Position numbers and translations under genes: made by a program | Shown: positions 54,523 to 62,258 of the stretch, piece after piece | Position numbering within the stretch: the stretch's first letter is position 1 | Layout of the letters: each line of letters starts with the position of its first letter | Source of the DNA: an uncultured Alphaproteobacteria bacterium | Lineage (GTDB): Bacteria; Pseudomonadota; Alphaproteobacteria; Puniceispirillales; UBA1172 | Reading direction: 5' to 3' | DNA: 64,000 bases | NCBI GenBank assembly: GCA_958431225.1 | Contig: OY288107.1 | Span: 310,001 to 374,000 of the forward strand | Notes under the pieces: model-generated | The model's database searches: none | What the model was told of the DNA's origin: nothing | The model's input: only the letters and a program-made list of their open reading frames with translations

Positions 54523-54554
54523 CAACCCCTCCCTTTTTCTGCATAAAACGTCAA

Positions 54555-55325
54555 TTATTCTGCCGTCCAGCCCCCATCAACGACCATAGAAGTGCCGGTG
54601 ACAAGCGCCGATGCATCGGAGGCTAGATAAAGCACCGCCCCCATAATATCTTCAAGCGCACCAACACGCCCCAATTTAATTTTTTCTTCAATCCAAGCCC
54701 TTTTTTCCGGGCGTGAAAATGTCGCTTCGGTGAGGGGTGTTCGGATGAATGTTGGGCTAATCGTATTGACCCTGATACCCGCTGCACCCCACTCAATCGC
54801 CATAGATTTGGTAAATCCTTCTAGGGCAAATTTGCTAGCACAATAAACGGCGCGGTCTTCTGCCCCTACATGCGCCATTTGCGATGAGATATTGATCAAT
54901 GACCCCGGGCGTTGCGCTGTGATGAGCCTACGGGCGACGCTTTGCGTGAGAAAATAAGCAGCCCTCACATTGACCGCCATGACCGCATCAAAATCTTCTA
55001 ATTGCGTTTCAAGTGCCGCCCCATGCCGTGCCATTCCCGCACTATTTAACAGGATGTCATGGGGTTCCATGTTGGAAATTGCCGCTTGCACCGCCTCCAC
55101 ATCGCTGACATCCAACGCTAGCGGGGTTGCTTTATAGCCCTTTGCCGTCAATGCCTCTGCCACATCTTCAAGTTTTTGCATTGACCGTGCGACCAGAGTC
55201 ACTTCCGCCCCCGCTTCCGCCAATGCCACCGCACCCGCAAGCCCAATGCCCGACGAAGCACCGGCGACAAGGGCACGCTTGCCAGTAAGGGAAAATGATG
55301 GGGTAGTGGGCAGTTTCATTTTCAT
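54555..55325 (-). CDS. SDR-family oxidoreductase
   Basis: A 256-residue short-chain dehydrogenase with LVAGASSGIGLAGAV (NAD(P) motif), NSAG, catalytic Ser in INISSQMAHVG and YCASK active site (Tyr-x-x-x-Lys). C-terminal GTSMVVDGGWTAE is typical. It is the first gene of the minus-strand group leading into the oxidase and the Pot-type importer. The start at MKMKLPTTPS is preferred because the upstream extension lacks conserved sequence. Confidence 0.92.
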   Translation of the reverse strand: MKMKLPTTPSFSLTGKRALVAGASSGIGLAGAVALAEAGAEVTLVARSMQKLEDVAEALTAKGYKATPLALDVSDVEAVQAAISNMEPHDILLNSAGMARHGAALETQLEDFDAVMAVNVRAAYFLTQSVARRLITAQRPGSLINISSQMAHVGAEDRAVYCASKFALEGFTKSMAIEWGAAGIRVNTISPTFIRTPLTEATFSRPEKRAWIEEKIKLGRVGALEDIMGAVLYLASDASALVTGTSMVVDGGWTAE

Positions 55326-55345
55326 GGTGAAATCCTGTTGCCAGA

Positions 55346-55374
55346 TAAATACAATCTGCACCAGCGCGCGTCAA
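55346..55374 (-). promoter_or_regulatory. Possible promoter of the SDR-oxidase-Pot operon
   Basis: On the minus strand, TTGACG (55369-55374) and TATTTA (55346-55351) are 17 nt apart. The -10 match is weak. Confidence 0.4.
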
Positions 55375-55421
55375 TGAAAAACGCCCGCAACGCATAAAAT
55401 GACAAATCTAGCGAAAGCCTA

Positions 55422-55451
55422 TTGACATAGCGGCGGAAAGTTTGGTCTAAT
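55422..55451 (+). promoter_or_regulatory. Promoter of the inositol-type dehydrogenase/importer operon
   Basis: TTGACA (55422-55427), 18 nt, then TCTAAT (55446-55451). The -35 is perfect and the -10 matches five of six. It lies about 70 bp before the TTG start at 55523. Confidence 0.7.
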
Positions 55452-55470
55452 GGGTCAAATAATATATTGA

Positions 55471-55498
55471 ACGTGCATAAAACACGCATAAAGCACGT
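55471..55498. promoter_or_regulatory. Operator-like repeat block downstream of the promoter
   Basis: ACGTGC and GCACGT form outer inverted arms, and GCATAAA occurs twice between them as a direct repeat 12 bp apart. The block covers the transcribed leader just behind the start site, where a repressor would block elongation. Confidence 0.5.
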
Positions 55499-55522
55499 AT
55501 AGAATATGAGGGAGAACCCATC

Positions 55523-56701
55523 TTGAATCGCATAGATTGGGGGCTGATTGGTGGAGGAGAAGAAAGCCAAATCGGCTTCACGCACCGCGCTGGTGCTTGC
55601 TTACAAAGAGGATTTCAATTTGCCGCAGGCGCACTTGATGCGAGGCCTGAACAGGCAAGGACTTTCGGAAAATCACTGGGGCTTGACCCGAGGCGCGCCT
55701 ATGGTTCTTGGCAAGAAATGCTAGATGGCGAGATGGCGCGCGAGGACAGGTGCGCGCTTGTAACCATCGCTACGCCCAACGCCACCCATTTTGAAATTGC
55801 CAAGGCGTTTTTAGAATCTGGCTTTCACGTTCTATGCGAGAAACCGCTAACCATGACCGCGATTGAGGCGCGCCAACTAGTGCAAATCGCTCATCAAACT
55901 AAGCGCATTTGTGCGGTGAATTATGGCTATTCGGGCTACCCGATGATTAGGCAGATGCGCGATATGGTGGCGGCGGGTGTGCTTGGGGCGCTTAGGGTGG
56001 TGTTTGCTGAATTTGCTGGCGGTTTTATGGCGGATGCGGCGGATGCCGATAATCCGCGCGTGCGCTGGCGTTTTGACCCTAAACAGGCGGGCATGGCGGC
56101 GGTGACCCTTGATTGCGGAACGCACGCACTCCATTTGGCAAGCTATGTGACCGGGCAGAATATCTGTTCGGTTTCAAGCGATTTTGCTAGTGGCATCAAG
56201 GGGCGCGCACTTGAAGATGACAATCTATCCGCCTTTCGCCTAGAAGACGGGGTGATTGGTCGTTTATGGACAAGCGGTTTAGCCATTGGGCGTACCCATG
56301 GTTTAACGCTTCAGGTTTTTGGCGAAGATGGGGGCTTGCGTTGGGGGCAGGAAAACCCCAACCAACTTTACTGGACGCCCCTCAATAGACCCACGCAAAT
56401 CCTTGAACGGGGAAGTGCCGAACTTTCCCCATCAGCCGAACGCGCGAGCAACATAACCACAGGACATCCCGAAGGCTTTGTCGCGGCGGTGGGCAATATC
56501 TACCGCGACCTATATGACGTCATTTCTGCCGAAAAAGCAGGTATAGCACCTGACCCTTTAGCGCTTTCCTATCCAAGTGTTGAAGCTGGCTGTCATTCCA
56601 TTGAGGTGGTGGAAGCGATGGTGGCATCAGCACAGGCTAATGGAAGCTGGGTTGAAGTGGGGGTAAGGCAACAAGCGAATCTCCGGCACGCCGGCGAGTA
56701 G
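55523..56701 (+). CDS. Gfo/Idh/MocA-family dehydrogenase (probable inositol-type)
   Basis: A 392-residue oxidoreductase. It starts with TTG: GAGGGAG precedes it, and the NAD motif WGLIGGGEESQIGFTHR begins only 6 residues later, so no downstream ATG can serve. HVLCEKPLTM gives the EKP motif and LDCGTHALHL the catalytic Asp-x3-His. Relatives oxidise inositols or sugars. It is the first gene before an inositol/rhizopine-type importer and faces iolDE, which supports inositol or a derivative as substrate. Confidence 0.92.
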   Translation: MNRIDWGLIGGGEESQIGFTHRAGACLQRGFQFAAGALDARPEQARTFGKSLGLDPRRAYGSWQEMLDGEMAREDRCALVTIATPNATHFEIAKAFLESGFHVLCEKPLTMTAIEARQLVQIAHQTKRICAVNYGYSGYPMIRQMRDMVAAGVLGALRVVFAEFAGGFMADAADADNPRVRWRFDPKQAGMAAVTLDCGTHALHLASYVTGQNICSVSSDFASGIKGRALEDDNLSAFRLEDGVIGRLWTSGLAIGRTHGLTLQVFGEDGGLRWGQENPNQLYWTPLNRPTQILERGSAELSPSAERASNITTGHPEGFVAAVGNIYRDLYDVISAEKAGIAPDPLALSYPSVEAGCHSIEVVEAMVASAQANGSWVEVGVRQQANLRHAGE

Positions 56702-56742
56702 CCGTCATGAGACGGCAAATAACCCGTTCTGTTTCACAGAAC
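56701..56742 (+). other. Two hairpins between the dehydrogenase and binding-protein genes
   Basis: GCCGTC-ATGA-GACGGC (56701-56716) starts at the last base of the stop codon, and GTTCTG-TTTCA-CAGAAC (56726-56742) follows. Neither has a T-run. They may stabilise or separate the two messages. Confidence 0.6.
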
Positions 56743-56764
56743 ATTTAACAAAAGGAGAACGAAA

Positions 56765-57688
56765 ATGAAAATTTCAAACCTATTTGGCGCAGTTGCTATT
56801 GCGGCATTTATCGCTAGTAGTGCGTCTGCTGAAACTATCGGCTATTCAAGTCCGAATTTTGACGATAATTTCCAGACCATACTACGCACGGCGGCTGAAA
56901 AGCACGCTAAATCCTTGGGGCATGACATTCTGATTGAAGATGCCCGTGAGGATGTTGGCACGCAAATCAGCCAAATCCAAAACTTCATCGCCTCGGGCGT
57001 TGATGCCATCATGTTAGCGGCGGTGAGTGCGGAATCAACACCGGCAATTACCGAGATGGTCAAAAGCGCCGGCATTCCGTTAGTCTATATCAACCGCCGT
57101 CCGGTGGATATAGACAATCTTGGCGGCAAATCAACCTATGTCGGCTCTGATGATTATGTCGCTGGCAAATTGGAAGCCGAAGCCGTCTGCGAACTAACCG
57201 GCGGTAAAGGCAATGCGGTGATTTTGATTGGCATTCTAACCAACGAAGCCGCACAATCACGCACCAAAGCCGTCAAGGATGTGGTTTCAACGGGGGCTTG
57301 TTCGGGCATTAAAATCGTCGCCGAACAGGTGGGCGATTGGCAACGCACCAAAGGTGCTGATATCGTCACCAACTGGCTATCTTCGGGCATCCGTCCTGAT
57401 ATTGTCTTTGCCAATAATGACGAAATGGCACTCGGGGCGATTCAGGCTTTGAAAAGTGCTGGCATTTCTATGGATGATGTGGTTGTCGCAGGGGTTGATG
57501 CCACGCCTGACGCCATCAAATCCATGGAAGCGGGCGAATTGGACGTGACCGTGTTCCAAGATGCTGAAGGGCAAGCAACGGGCGGTGTTGATGCCGCCTT
57601 GAAGATGATCAAAGGCGAAAAACTCGGCTCGTATACGGATATTCCGTTTATTCCGGTGACGCTTGATAATATCGATCGCTTCAAGTAA
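56765..57688 (+). CDS. Inositol/rhizopine-type ABC importer binding protein
   Basis: A 307-residue periplasmic protein of the RbsB type with signal peptide LFGAVAIAAFIASSASA. The segments YSSPNFDDNFQTILRTAAEKHAKSLGHDI, NFIASGVDAIMLAAVSAESTPAITEM, IPLVYINRRPVDIDNL and FANNDEMALGAIQAL fit the branch that binds inositol and rhizopine. GGAG precedes the ATG. The neighbours iolD and iolE support inositol; other cyclitols or sugars remain possible. Confidence 0.92.
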   Translation: MKISNLFGAVAIAAFIASSASAETIGYSSPNFDDNFQTILRTAAEKHAKSLGHDILIEDAREDVGTQISQIQNFIASGVDAIMLAAVSAESTPAITEMVKSAGIPLVYINRRPVDIDNLGGKSTYVGSDDYVAGKLEAEAVCELTGGKGNAVILIGILTNEAAQSRTKAVKDVVSTGACSGIKIVAEQVGDWQRTKGADIVTNWLSSGIRPDIVFANNDEMALGAIQALKSAGISMDDVVVAGVDATPDAIKSMEAGELDVTVFQDAEGQATGGVDAALKMIKGEKLGSYTDIPFIPVTLDNIDRFK

Positions 57689-57701
57689 GTGCGTTTTGAT
57701 T

Positions 57702-57728
57702 GTGGGGCGGGAATCTATCTCGCCCCAC
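57702..57728 (+). other. Stem-loop after the inositol-type binding-protein gene
   Basis: GTGGGGCG plus GGA pairs with TCT plus CGCCCCAC (one G-U pair) around a 5-nt loop; TTTCT follows. It begins 13 nt after the binding-protein stop and precedes the ATPase gene, and is the strongest of the five such stem-loops here. Confidence 0.75.
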
Positions 57729-57751
57729 TTTCTAAATAGTGGGAGGAGGAC

Positions 57752-58528
57752 ATGGCAGGTGATATTATATTAACCACCAAAGGGTTAACCAAGCATTATG
57801 GCGGGGTTCATGCCCTTGAAGATGCCGATTTTGAAATTAGAAGCGGTGAACATGTTGCTATTGTCGGCGATAATGGTGCCGGCAAATCTACCTTCGTGCG
57901 TCAGATTACTGGGGTTGAACAACCGACGGCGGGGGAGATTTTTTTTGATGGCAAGACCCGCCATTTTGCCAATCCCCTTGATGCGCGCAAAGTTGGCATT
58001 GAAACGGTGTTTCAAAACCTTGCCCTTGCCGATGATTTGGATGTTCCGGCGAATATATTTCTTGGGCGTGAGGAGGTTTATTTCAATCTTGGGCCGTTCA
58101 GTTTTATGAATGAAAAGAAAATGCTGGCAATGGCAGAAGAAGGGTTGAAACGCACCGCCATCAAAATTCCCAACCTCCATAACACCATAGGCAATATGTC
58201 GGGCGGGCAGAGGCAGTGTGTGGCGATTTCGCGCACGGTCACTTTCGCATCAAAACTCATTATCATGGATGAGCCAACGGCGGCACTGGGGGTGCAGGAA
58301 ACCACGCAAGTGGAAAACATCATCCGCACCTTAAAAAAGCAAGGCATCCCGCTTATCCTCATCAGCCACAATCTACGGCAGGTGCTTAATTTAGTTGATA
58401 AGATTATCGTGTTTAGGCGGGGGCGCATTGTCGGTGCGCTGGATGCCAAGAAAACCGACGGCAATGAGATTGTCTCACTGATTACTGGCTTAGATACGGG
58501 CGTTCATGAAAATGCCAGCTATATCTAA
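57752..58528 (+). CDS. ABC importer ATPase, single-domain (FrcA/IatA-like)
   Basis: A 258-residue ATPase with one nucleotide-binding domain, unlike the double-domain RbsA. Walker A GDNGAGKST, Q-loop TVFQNLALADDL, signature NMSGGQRQCVAISRT and Walker B LIIMDEPTAALG. This size is known for FrcA-type sugar importers. GGGAGGAGG precedes the ATG. It must serve both permeases that follow. Confidence 0.94.
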   Translation: MAGDIILTTKGLTKHYGGVHALEDADFEIRSGEHVAIVGDNGAGKSTFVRQITGVEQPTAGEIFFDGKTRHFANPLDARKVGIETVFQNLALADDLDVPANIFLGREEVYFNLGPFSFMNEKKMLAMAEEGLKRTAIKIPNLHNTIGNMSGGQRQCVAISRTVTFASKLIIMDEPTAALGVQETTQVENIIRTLKKQGIPLILISHNLRQVLNLVDKIIVFRRGRIVGALDAKKTDGNEIVSLITGLDTGVHENASYI

Positions 58529-58540
58529 AAGGGGTGGATT

Positions 58541-59530
58541 GTGGTTTTGAAGCGCAAAATTTCTGCGGATATGAGCATTTTTCTGATGCTGTTTGGCGTC
58601 GCGGCTTTGTTTGAGATTCTCGGCTGGTTGCTGATTGGGCAGAGTTTTCTTTTTAACGTGAAGCGCCTGCCGATTATCATTCTGCAAGTGTCCATCATTG
58701 GCATCATCGCCGTGGGCGTGACGCAAGTCATCATCACCTCGGGCATTGATCTGTCATCGGGTTCAGTGGCGGCGATGTCGGCAATGGTCGCCGCTAGTTT
58801 CGCCCAAGCCTCGGGCGGGTTTTTGATGTATTTTGATGGCATCGCCGATTTGCCGGTTATCATACCTGTTGCCATGGGGATTATAGTCGGGTGCGGGGCG
58901 GGTTGGCTCAATGGGGCGATTACTGCCTATACGGGTGTGCCGCCGTTTATTCCGACCCTTGGTATGCTCGTTGCCGCACGTGGGGTGGCGGTGCTTTACA
59001 ATGATGGCAGACCTATTATTGGCTTGACCGATAGTTATAAATTTCTCGGCTCAGGCATCGTGCCGGTGATTATTTTTATTGGCGTTGCGCTTATTTTTCA
59101 CATTCTTTTGACGCGGACGGTTTATGGCAGGCGCACTTATGCGATTGGCTCCAATGAAGAAGCAGCGCGGATTTCGGGCATCAATATCAATGCCCATAAA
59201 GTGCTGGTCTATACGATTGCTGGCGGGCTTGCCGGGCTGGCAGGGGTGGTGATGAGCGCGCGGGCGACTATGGCGCAATCGGGGATGGGATTCATGTATG
59301 AACTTGACGCCATCGCCGCCGCAGTCATTGGCGGCACATCGCTTTTCGGCGGGCGTGGGCGCATCAGTGGCACGGTCATTGGCGTGCTGATTCTGGGGGT
59401 GATTACTTCAGGTTTTACGTTTCTGCGCGTGGATTTTTACTACCAAGAAATTGCCAAAGGATTCATCATTCTGGCGGCGGTGATAGCTGACCAATATCGC
59501 CATAAGCGTACTAGCGGTGGGGGCGCGTAG
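58541..59530 (+). CDS. ABC importer permease 1, RbsC type
   Basis: A 329-residue permease with about eight to ten membrane segments. VGVTQVIITSGIDLSSGSVAAM and RRTYAIGSNEEAARISGINI are RbsC-family signatures. It starts with GTG behind AGGGGTGG. It is clearly a paralogue of the next gene; the stop is directly followed by that gene's ATG. Confidence 0.93.
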   Translation: MVLKRKISADMSIFLMLFGVAALFEILGWLLIGQSFLFNVKRLPIIILQVSIIGIIAVGVTQVIITSGIDLSSGSVAAMSAMVAASFAQASGGFLMYFDGIADLPVIIPVAMGIIVGCGAGWLNGAITAYTGVPPFIPTLGMLVAARGVAVLYNDGRPIIGLTDSYKFLGSGIVPVIIFIGVALIFHILLTRTVYGRRTYAIGSNEEAARISGININAHKVLVYTIAGGLAGLAGVVMSARATMAQSGMGFMYELDAIAAAVIGGTSLFGGRGRISGTVIGVLILGVITSGFTFLRVDFYYQEIAKGFIILAAVIADQYRHKRTSGGGA

Positions 59531-60532
59531 ATGATGGATATGATCAAAAACATGACCGCCCGCCCCCTGCCCAAAGATACTGGCATCTTTTTGGTGTTGA
59601 TTGGCGTTGCGATAATTTTTGAAATACTTGGCTGGCTCACCCAAGGGCAGACTTTTATTTTTAACGCACAACGGCTTTTTATCATCATTTTGCAGATGGC
59701 GATTATCGGCATTATGGCGATTGGCGTCACGCAAATTATTATCATGGCGGGGATTGATTTATCTGGCGGGTCTATCATCGGCATCGCGGGATTGGTTGCG
59801 GCATCGCTCGCACAGACTTCGGATAATGTCAATGCCGTCTATCCTGCTTTTACGGATTTGCCGGTGATTATTCCGGTGCTGGCGGGGCTGGGGGTAGCGA
59901 TGGGGCTAGGCTGGTTCAATGGTGCTGTCATTGCCATCACGCGCATACCGCCCTTTATTGCGACGCTTGCTATGTTGGTTATCGCACGGGGGCTGTCAAG
60001 GTGGTATACATCGGGCAAACAGGTTAGTTTTTTTGTTGATGATTTCGGCTTTTTCGGGTCAGGTGCTACGCCCATTTGGATATTCCTTGGGGTCGCGGTG
60101 CTCTCGCATATTCTGTTGACGCGCACGACCTATGGCAGACGCACCTACGCCATCGGCTCAAACGAACAAGCCGCGCGCATGGCAGGCATCAATGTGGGAC
60201 GCCATAAAATGCTCGTCTATGCACTGGCGGGGTTGCTCTATGGCATTGCCGCCATAATTCAGACCTCACGTGCCGAAACCGCGCAATCGGGGACGGGCTT
60301 GATGTGGGAGTTGGACGCCATCGCCGCCGTGGTCATTGGCGGCACGTCGCTCATGGGCGGGGTCGGGCGCATTACTGGGACGATTATTGGCGTTTTGATA
60401 CTCGGCATCATCACGTCGGGCTTTACCTTTCTTGGCATTGGCGTCTATTTCATCAACATCGTCAAAGGCATCATCATCGTCGCCGCCGTGGTCGCTGACC
60501 AATATCGCCACAGAAGCAAACGCAAGGCCTAA
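59531..60532 (+). CDS. ABC importer permease 2, RbsC type
   Basis: A 333-residue permease. VGVTQIIIMAGIDLSGGSIIGI, RRTYAIGSNEQAARMAGINV and LDAIAAVVIGGTSLMGGVGRITGTIIGVLILG match permease 1 block by block, so the pair arose by tandem duplication. RbsC-type importers normally use a homodimer from one gene; here a heterodimer or alternative dimers can be inferred. It is convergent with the SDR gene, 11 nt apart. Confidence 0.93.
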   Translation: MMDMIKNMTARPLPKDTGIFLVLIGVAIIFEILGWLTQGQTFIFNAQRLFIIILQMAIIGIMAIGVTQIIIMAGIDLSGGSIIGIAGLVAASLAQTSDNVNAVYPAFTDLPVIIPVLAGLGVAMGLGWFNGAVIAITRIPPFIATLAMLVIARGLSRWYTSGKQVSFFVDDFGFFGSGATPIWIFLGVAVLSHILLTRTTYGRRTYAIGSNEQAARMAGINVGRHKMLVYALAGLLYGIAAIIQTSRAETAQSGTGLMWELDAIAAVVIGGTSLMGGVGRITGTIIGVLILGIITSGFTFLGIGVYFINIVKGIIIVAAVVADQYRHRSKRKA

Positions 60533-60543
60533 AACGCCGCCCT

Positions 60544-61359
60544 TTATTCCTTTAATTTTTCGGCAGGTCCCGGGGCTTGTCCGTCATAAGCACCCCATAC
60601 GGATTGATCAAAATGAATCACCGAACCCGTCATAATGCCAGCATCATCCGAAGCCAAAAATAAAACAGCGCGCGCGACCTCAATGGGGTCAAGCAAACGC
60701 CCGAAAGGTAGGGTTGCGTTGGCTTTTTCTTCCCAATCAGGGTCGCCGGATTCGGCTAGTTGGAGCTTGCGTTCATGGTCAGATGCCATCCAGCCGATAT
60801 TGAGTTGATTGACATGCACACGATTCCGCATCAACCCATAACCGGCATTGCGCGTTAAGGTTTCCAACGCGCCTTTGGAGGCACTATATGCTGTCAGAAA
60901 TGGTTGCCCCGCCCGTGCTGCTACCGAGCCGATATTGACAATGCGCCCGCCCTTGCCGTCTTTTTCCAGCTGTTTGACGCTATCCTGCATCAAAAAGAAC
61001 GGCGCACGGGTATTCACCGCAAATATCGCATCAAATAATTCGGGTGCGGTGTTGAGGATATTGCCGCGGTCGGTCAAGCCTGCCGCATTCACCAAAATAT
61101 CAATCGTGCCAAAACGCGCCACTGCGGATGGAATAATGCTCTGCACGTCTTTGATATTTTGCAAATCGGCGACAAGCATTTCTACTGGCACGGCGGTGGC
61201 GTCGGTGATTGCTTTGGCTTGTTTCGCGCCCTTATCGGCATCGCGCCCGACAATGGCAATGCCCGCCGCCCCTGCTTCTGCAAATTGCTGTGCGATTGCC
61301 GCACCAAGCCCTTGTGTGCCGCCGGTGATGACGGCGATTTTTCCGTCAATTCTGTTCAT
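60544..61359 (-). CDS. SDR-family oxidoreductase of the iol group
   Basis: A 271-residue short-chain dehydrogenase with VITGGTQGLGAAIAQ, NAAG, Ser in VNIGSVAARAG and YSASK active site. Its start overlaps the iolE-like stop (ATGA), so it is the third gene of an iolD-iolE-SDR operon. An NAD-dependent step on inositol, inosose or a derived sugar is likely, but the exact reaction is not known. Confidence 0.92.
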   Translation of the reverse strand: MNRIDGKIAVITGGTQGLGAAIAQQFAEAGAAGIAIVGRDADKGAKQAKAITDATAVPVEMLVADLQNIKDVQSIIPSAVARFGTIDILVNAAGLTDRGNILNTAPELFDAIFAVNTRAPFFLMQDSVKQLEKDGKGGRIVNIGSVAARAGQPFLTAYSASKGALETLTRNAGYGLMRNRVHVNQLNIGWMASDHERKLQLAESGDPDWEEKANATLPFGRLLDPIEVARAVLFLASDDAGIMTGSVIHFDQSVWGAYDGQAPGPAEKLKE

Positions 61360-62258
61360 GGCACAATCACCTCATACCCCGCCGCATCCATGACACGGCA
61401 CAATTCTGCGCGCCCCTTTTTCGCCATTTCAAGGGGCGGATTGGCGATAGGGTCTTGTTCGGCTTCAATGACGAACCAACCTTGATAGCCTTTGGCGGCT
61501 AATGCTTTGGTGATGGCTTCAAAATCAAGTGCGCCATCGCCGGGCACCGTGAACGCGCCCTTAATCACCGCATCCAAAAAACTTTCGCGGCTGCGGTCAA
61601 GCCCATCGACTACATCCGCACGAATATCTTTGACATGGACATGGTGGATGCGGGCGTGATGGTTTTCAATGACGCGGAAATTATCGCCCCCGGCAAACGC
61701 CATATGCCCGGCATCAAAGGTCAGAGGCACCGAAGAATGTTTCATCAAAAGGTCAAGTTCCGCCTCGGTTTCAATCGCCGCCGCCATGTGATGATGATAC
61801 GCCAAAACCATGCCCTCTTTCGCACACCAATCGGCGAAATCGGAAACTTTGCGTCCGTATTCGGCGATTTGTGTTTCGGTAAGTTTTACCTTATCGCGCA
61901 AAGGTTTTTCGCGCTTGCCTTGTATAGATAAAGCCGTTTCGCCATAGACAATACACGGGGCATCGGCATCCTTAAAAAACGCTAATTGTGCGGCGATGCG
62001 TTCCTGTTCTCTTTCCACCTCCCCCACCAGCAATTCGCCCGAAAACCAGCCCCCACAAACAGCGATATTATGCTTATGCAAAAGCGGTGCGAGCGCGTCC
62101 ATATCCATAGGAAAACGCTGTCCGGTTTCCATGCCAGTCAGCCCCGCCTCCGCCGCTTGGCGCAAACATTCATCAAGGCTCACATCATCCGAAAGCGATT
62201 CAAGGTCATCATTCCACCACGCCACCGGCGAGATACCTAATTTGGCTTTAAGGCTCAT
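61356..62258 (-). CDS. iolE: Myo-inosose-2 dehydratase
   Basis: A 300-residue TIM-barrel enzyme of the IolE family. The start MSLKAKLGISPVAWWNDDLE is diagnostic. Metal-site residues appear in LAYHHHMAAAIETEAE, LTFDAGHMAFAG, HHVHVKD and FVIEAEQDP. It dehydrates 2-keto-myo-inositol to the trihydroxycyclohexane-dione used by IolD. ATG at 62258 overlaps the iolD stop by 4 nt; a longer frame upstream lies inside iolD. Confidence 0.94.
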   Translation of the reverse strand: MSLKAKLGISPVAWWNDDLESLSDDVSLDECLRQAAEAGLTGMETGQRFPMDMDALAPLLHKHNIAVCGGWFSGELLVGEVEREQERIAAQLAFFKDADAPCIVYGETALSIQGKREKPLRDKVKLTETQIAEYGRKVSDFADWCAKEGMVLAYHHHMAAAIETEAELDLLMKHSSVPLTFDAGHMAFAGGDNFRVIENHHARIHHVHVKDIRADVVDGLDRSRESFLDAVIKGAFTVPGDGALDFEAITKALAAKGYQGWFVIEAEQDPIANPPLEMAKKGRAELCRVMDAAGYEVIVP

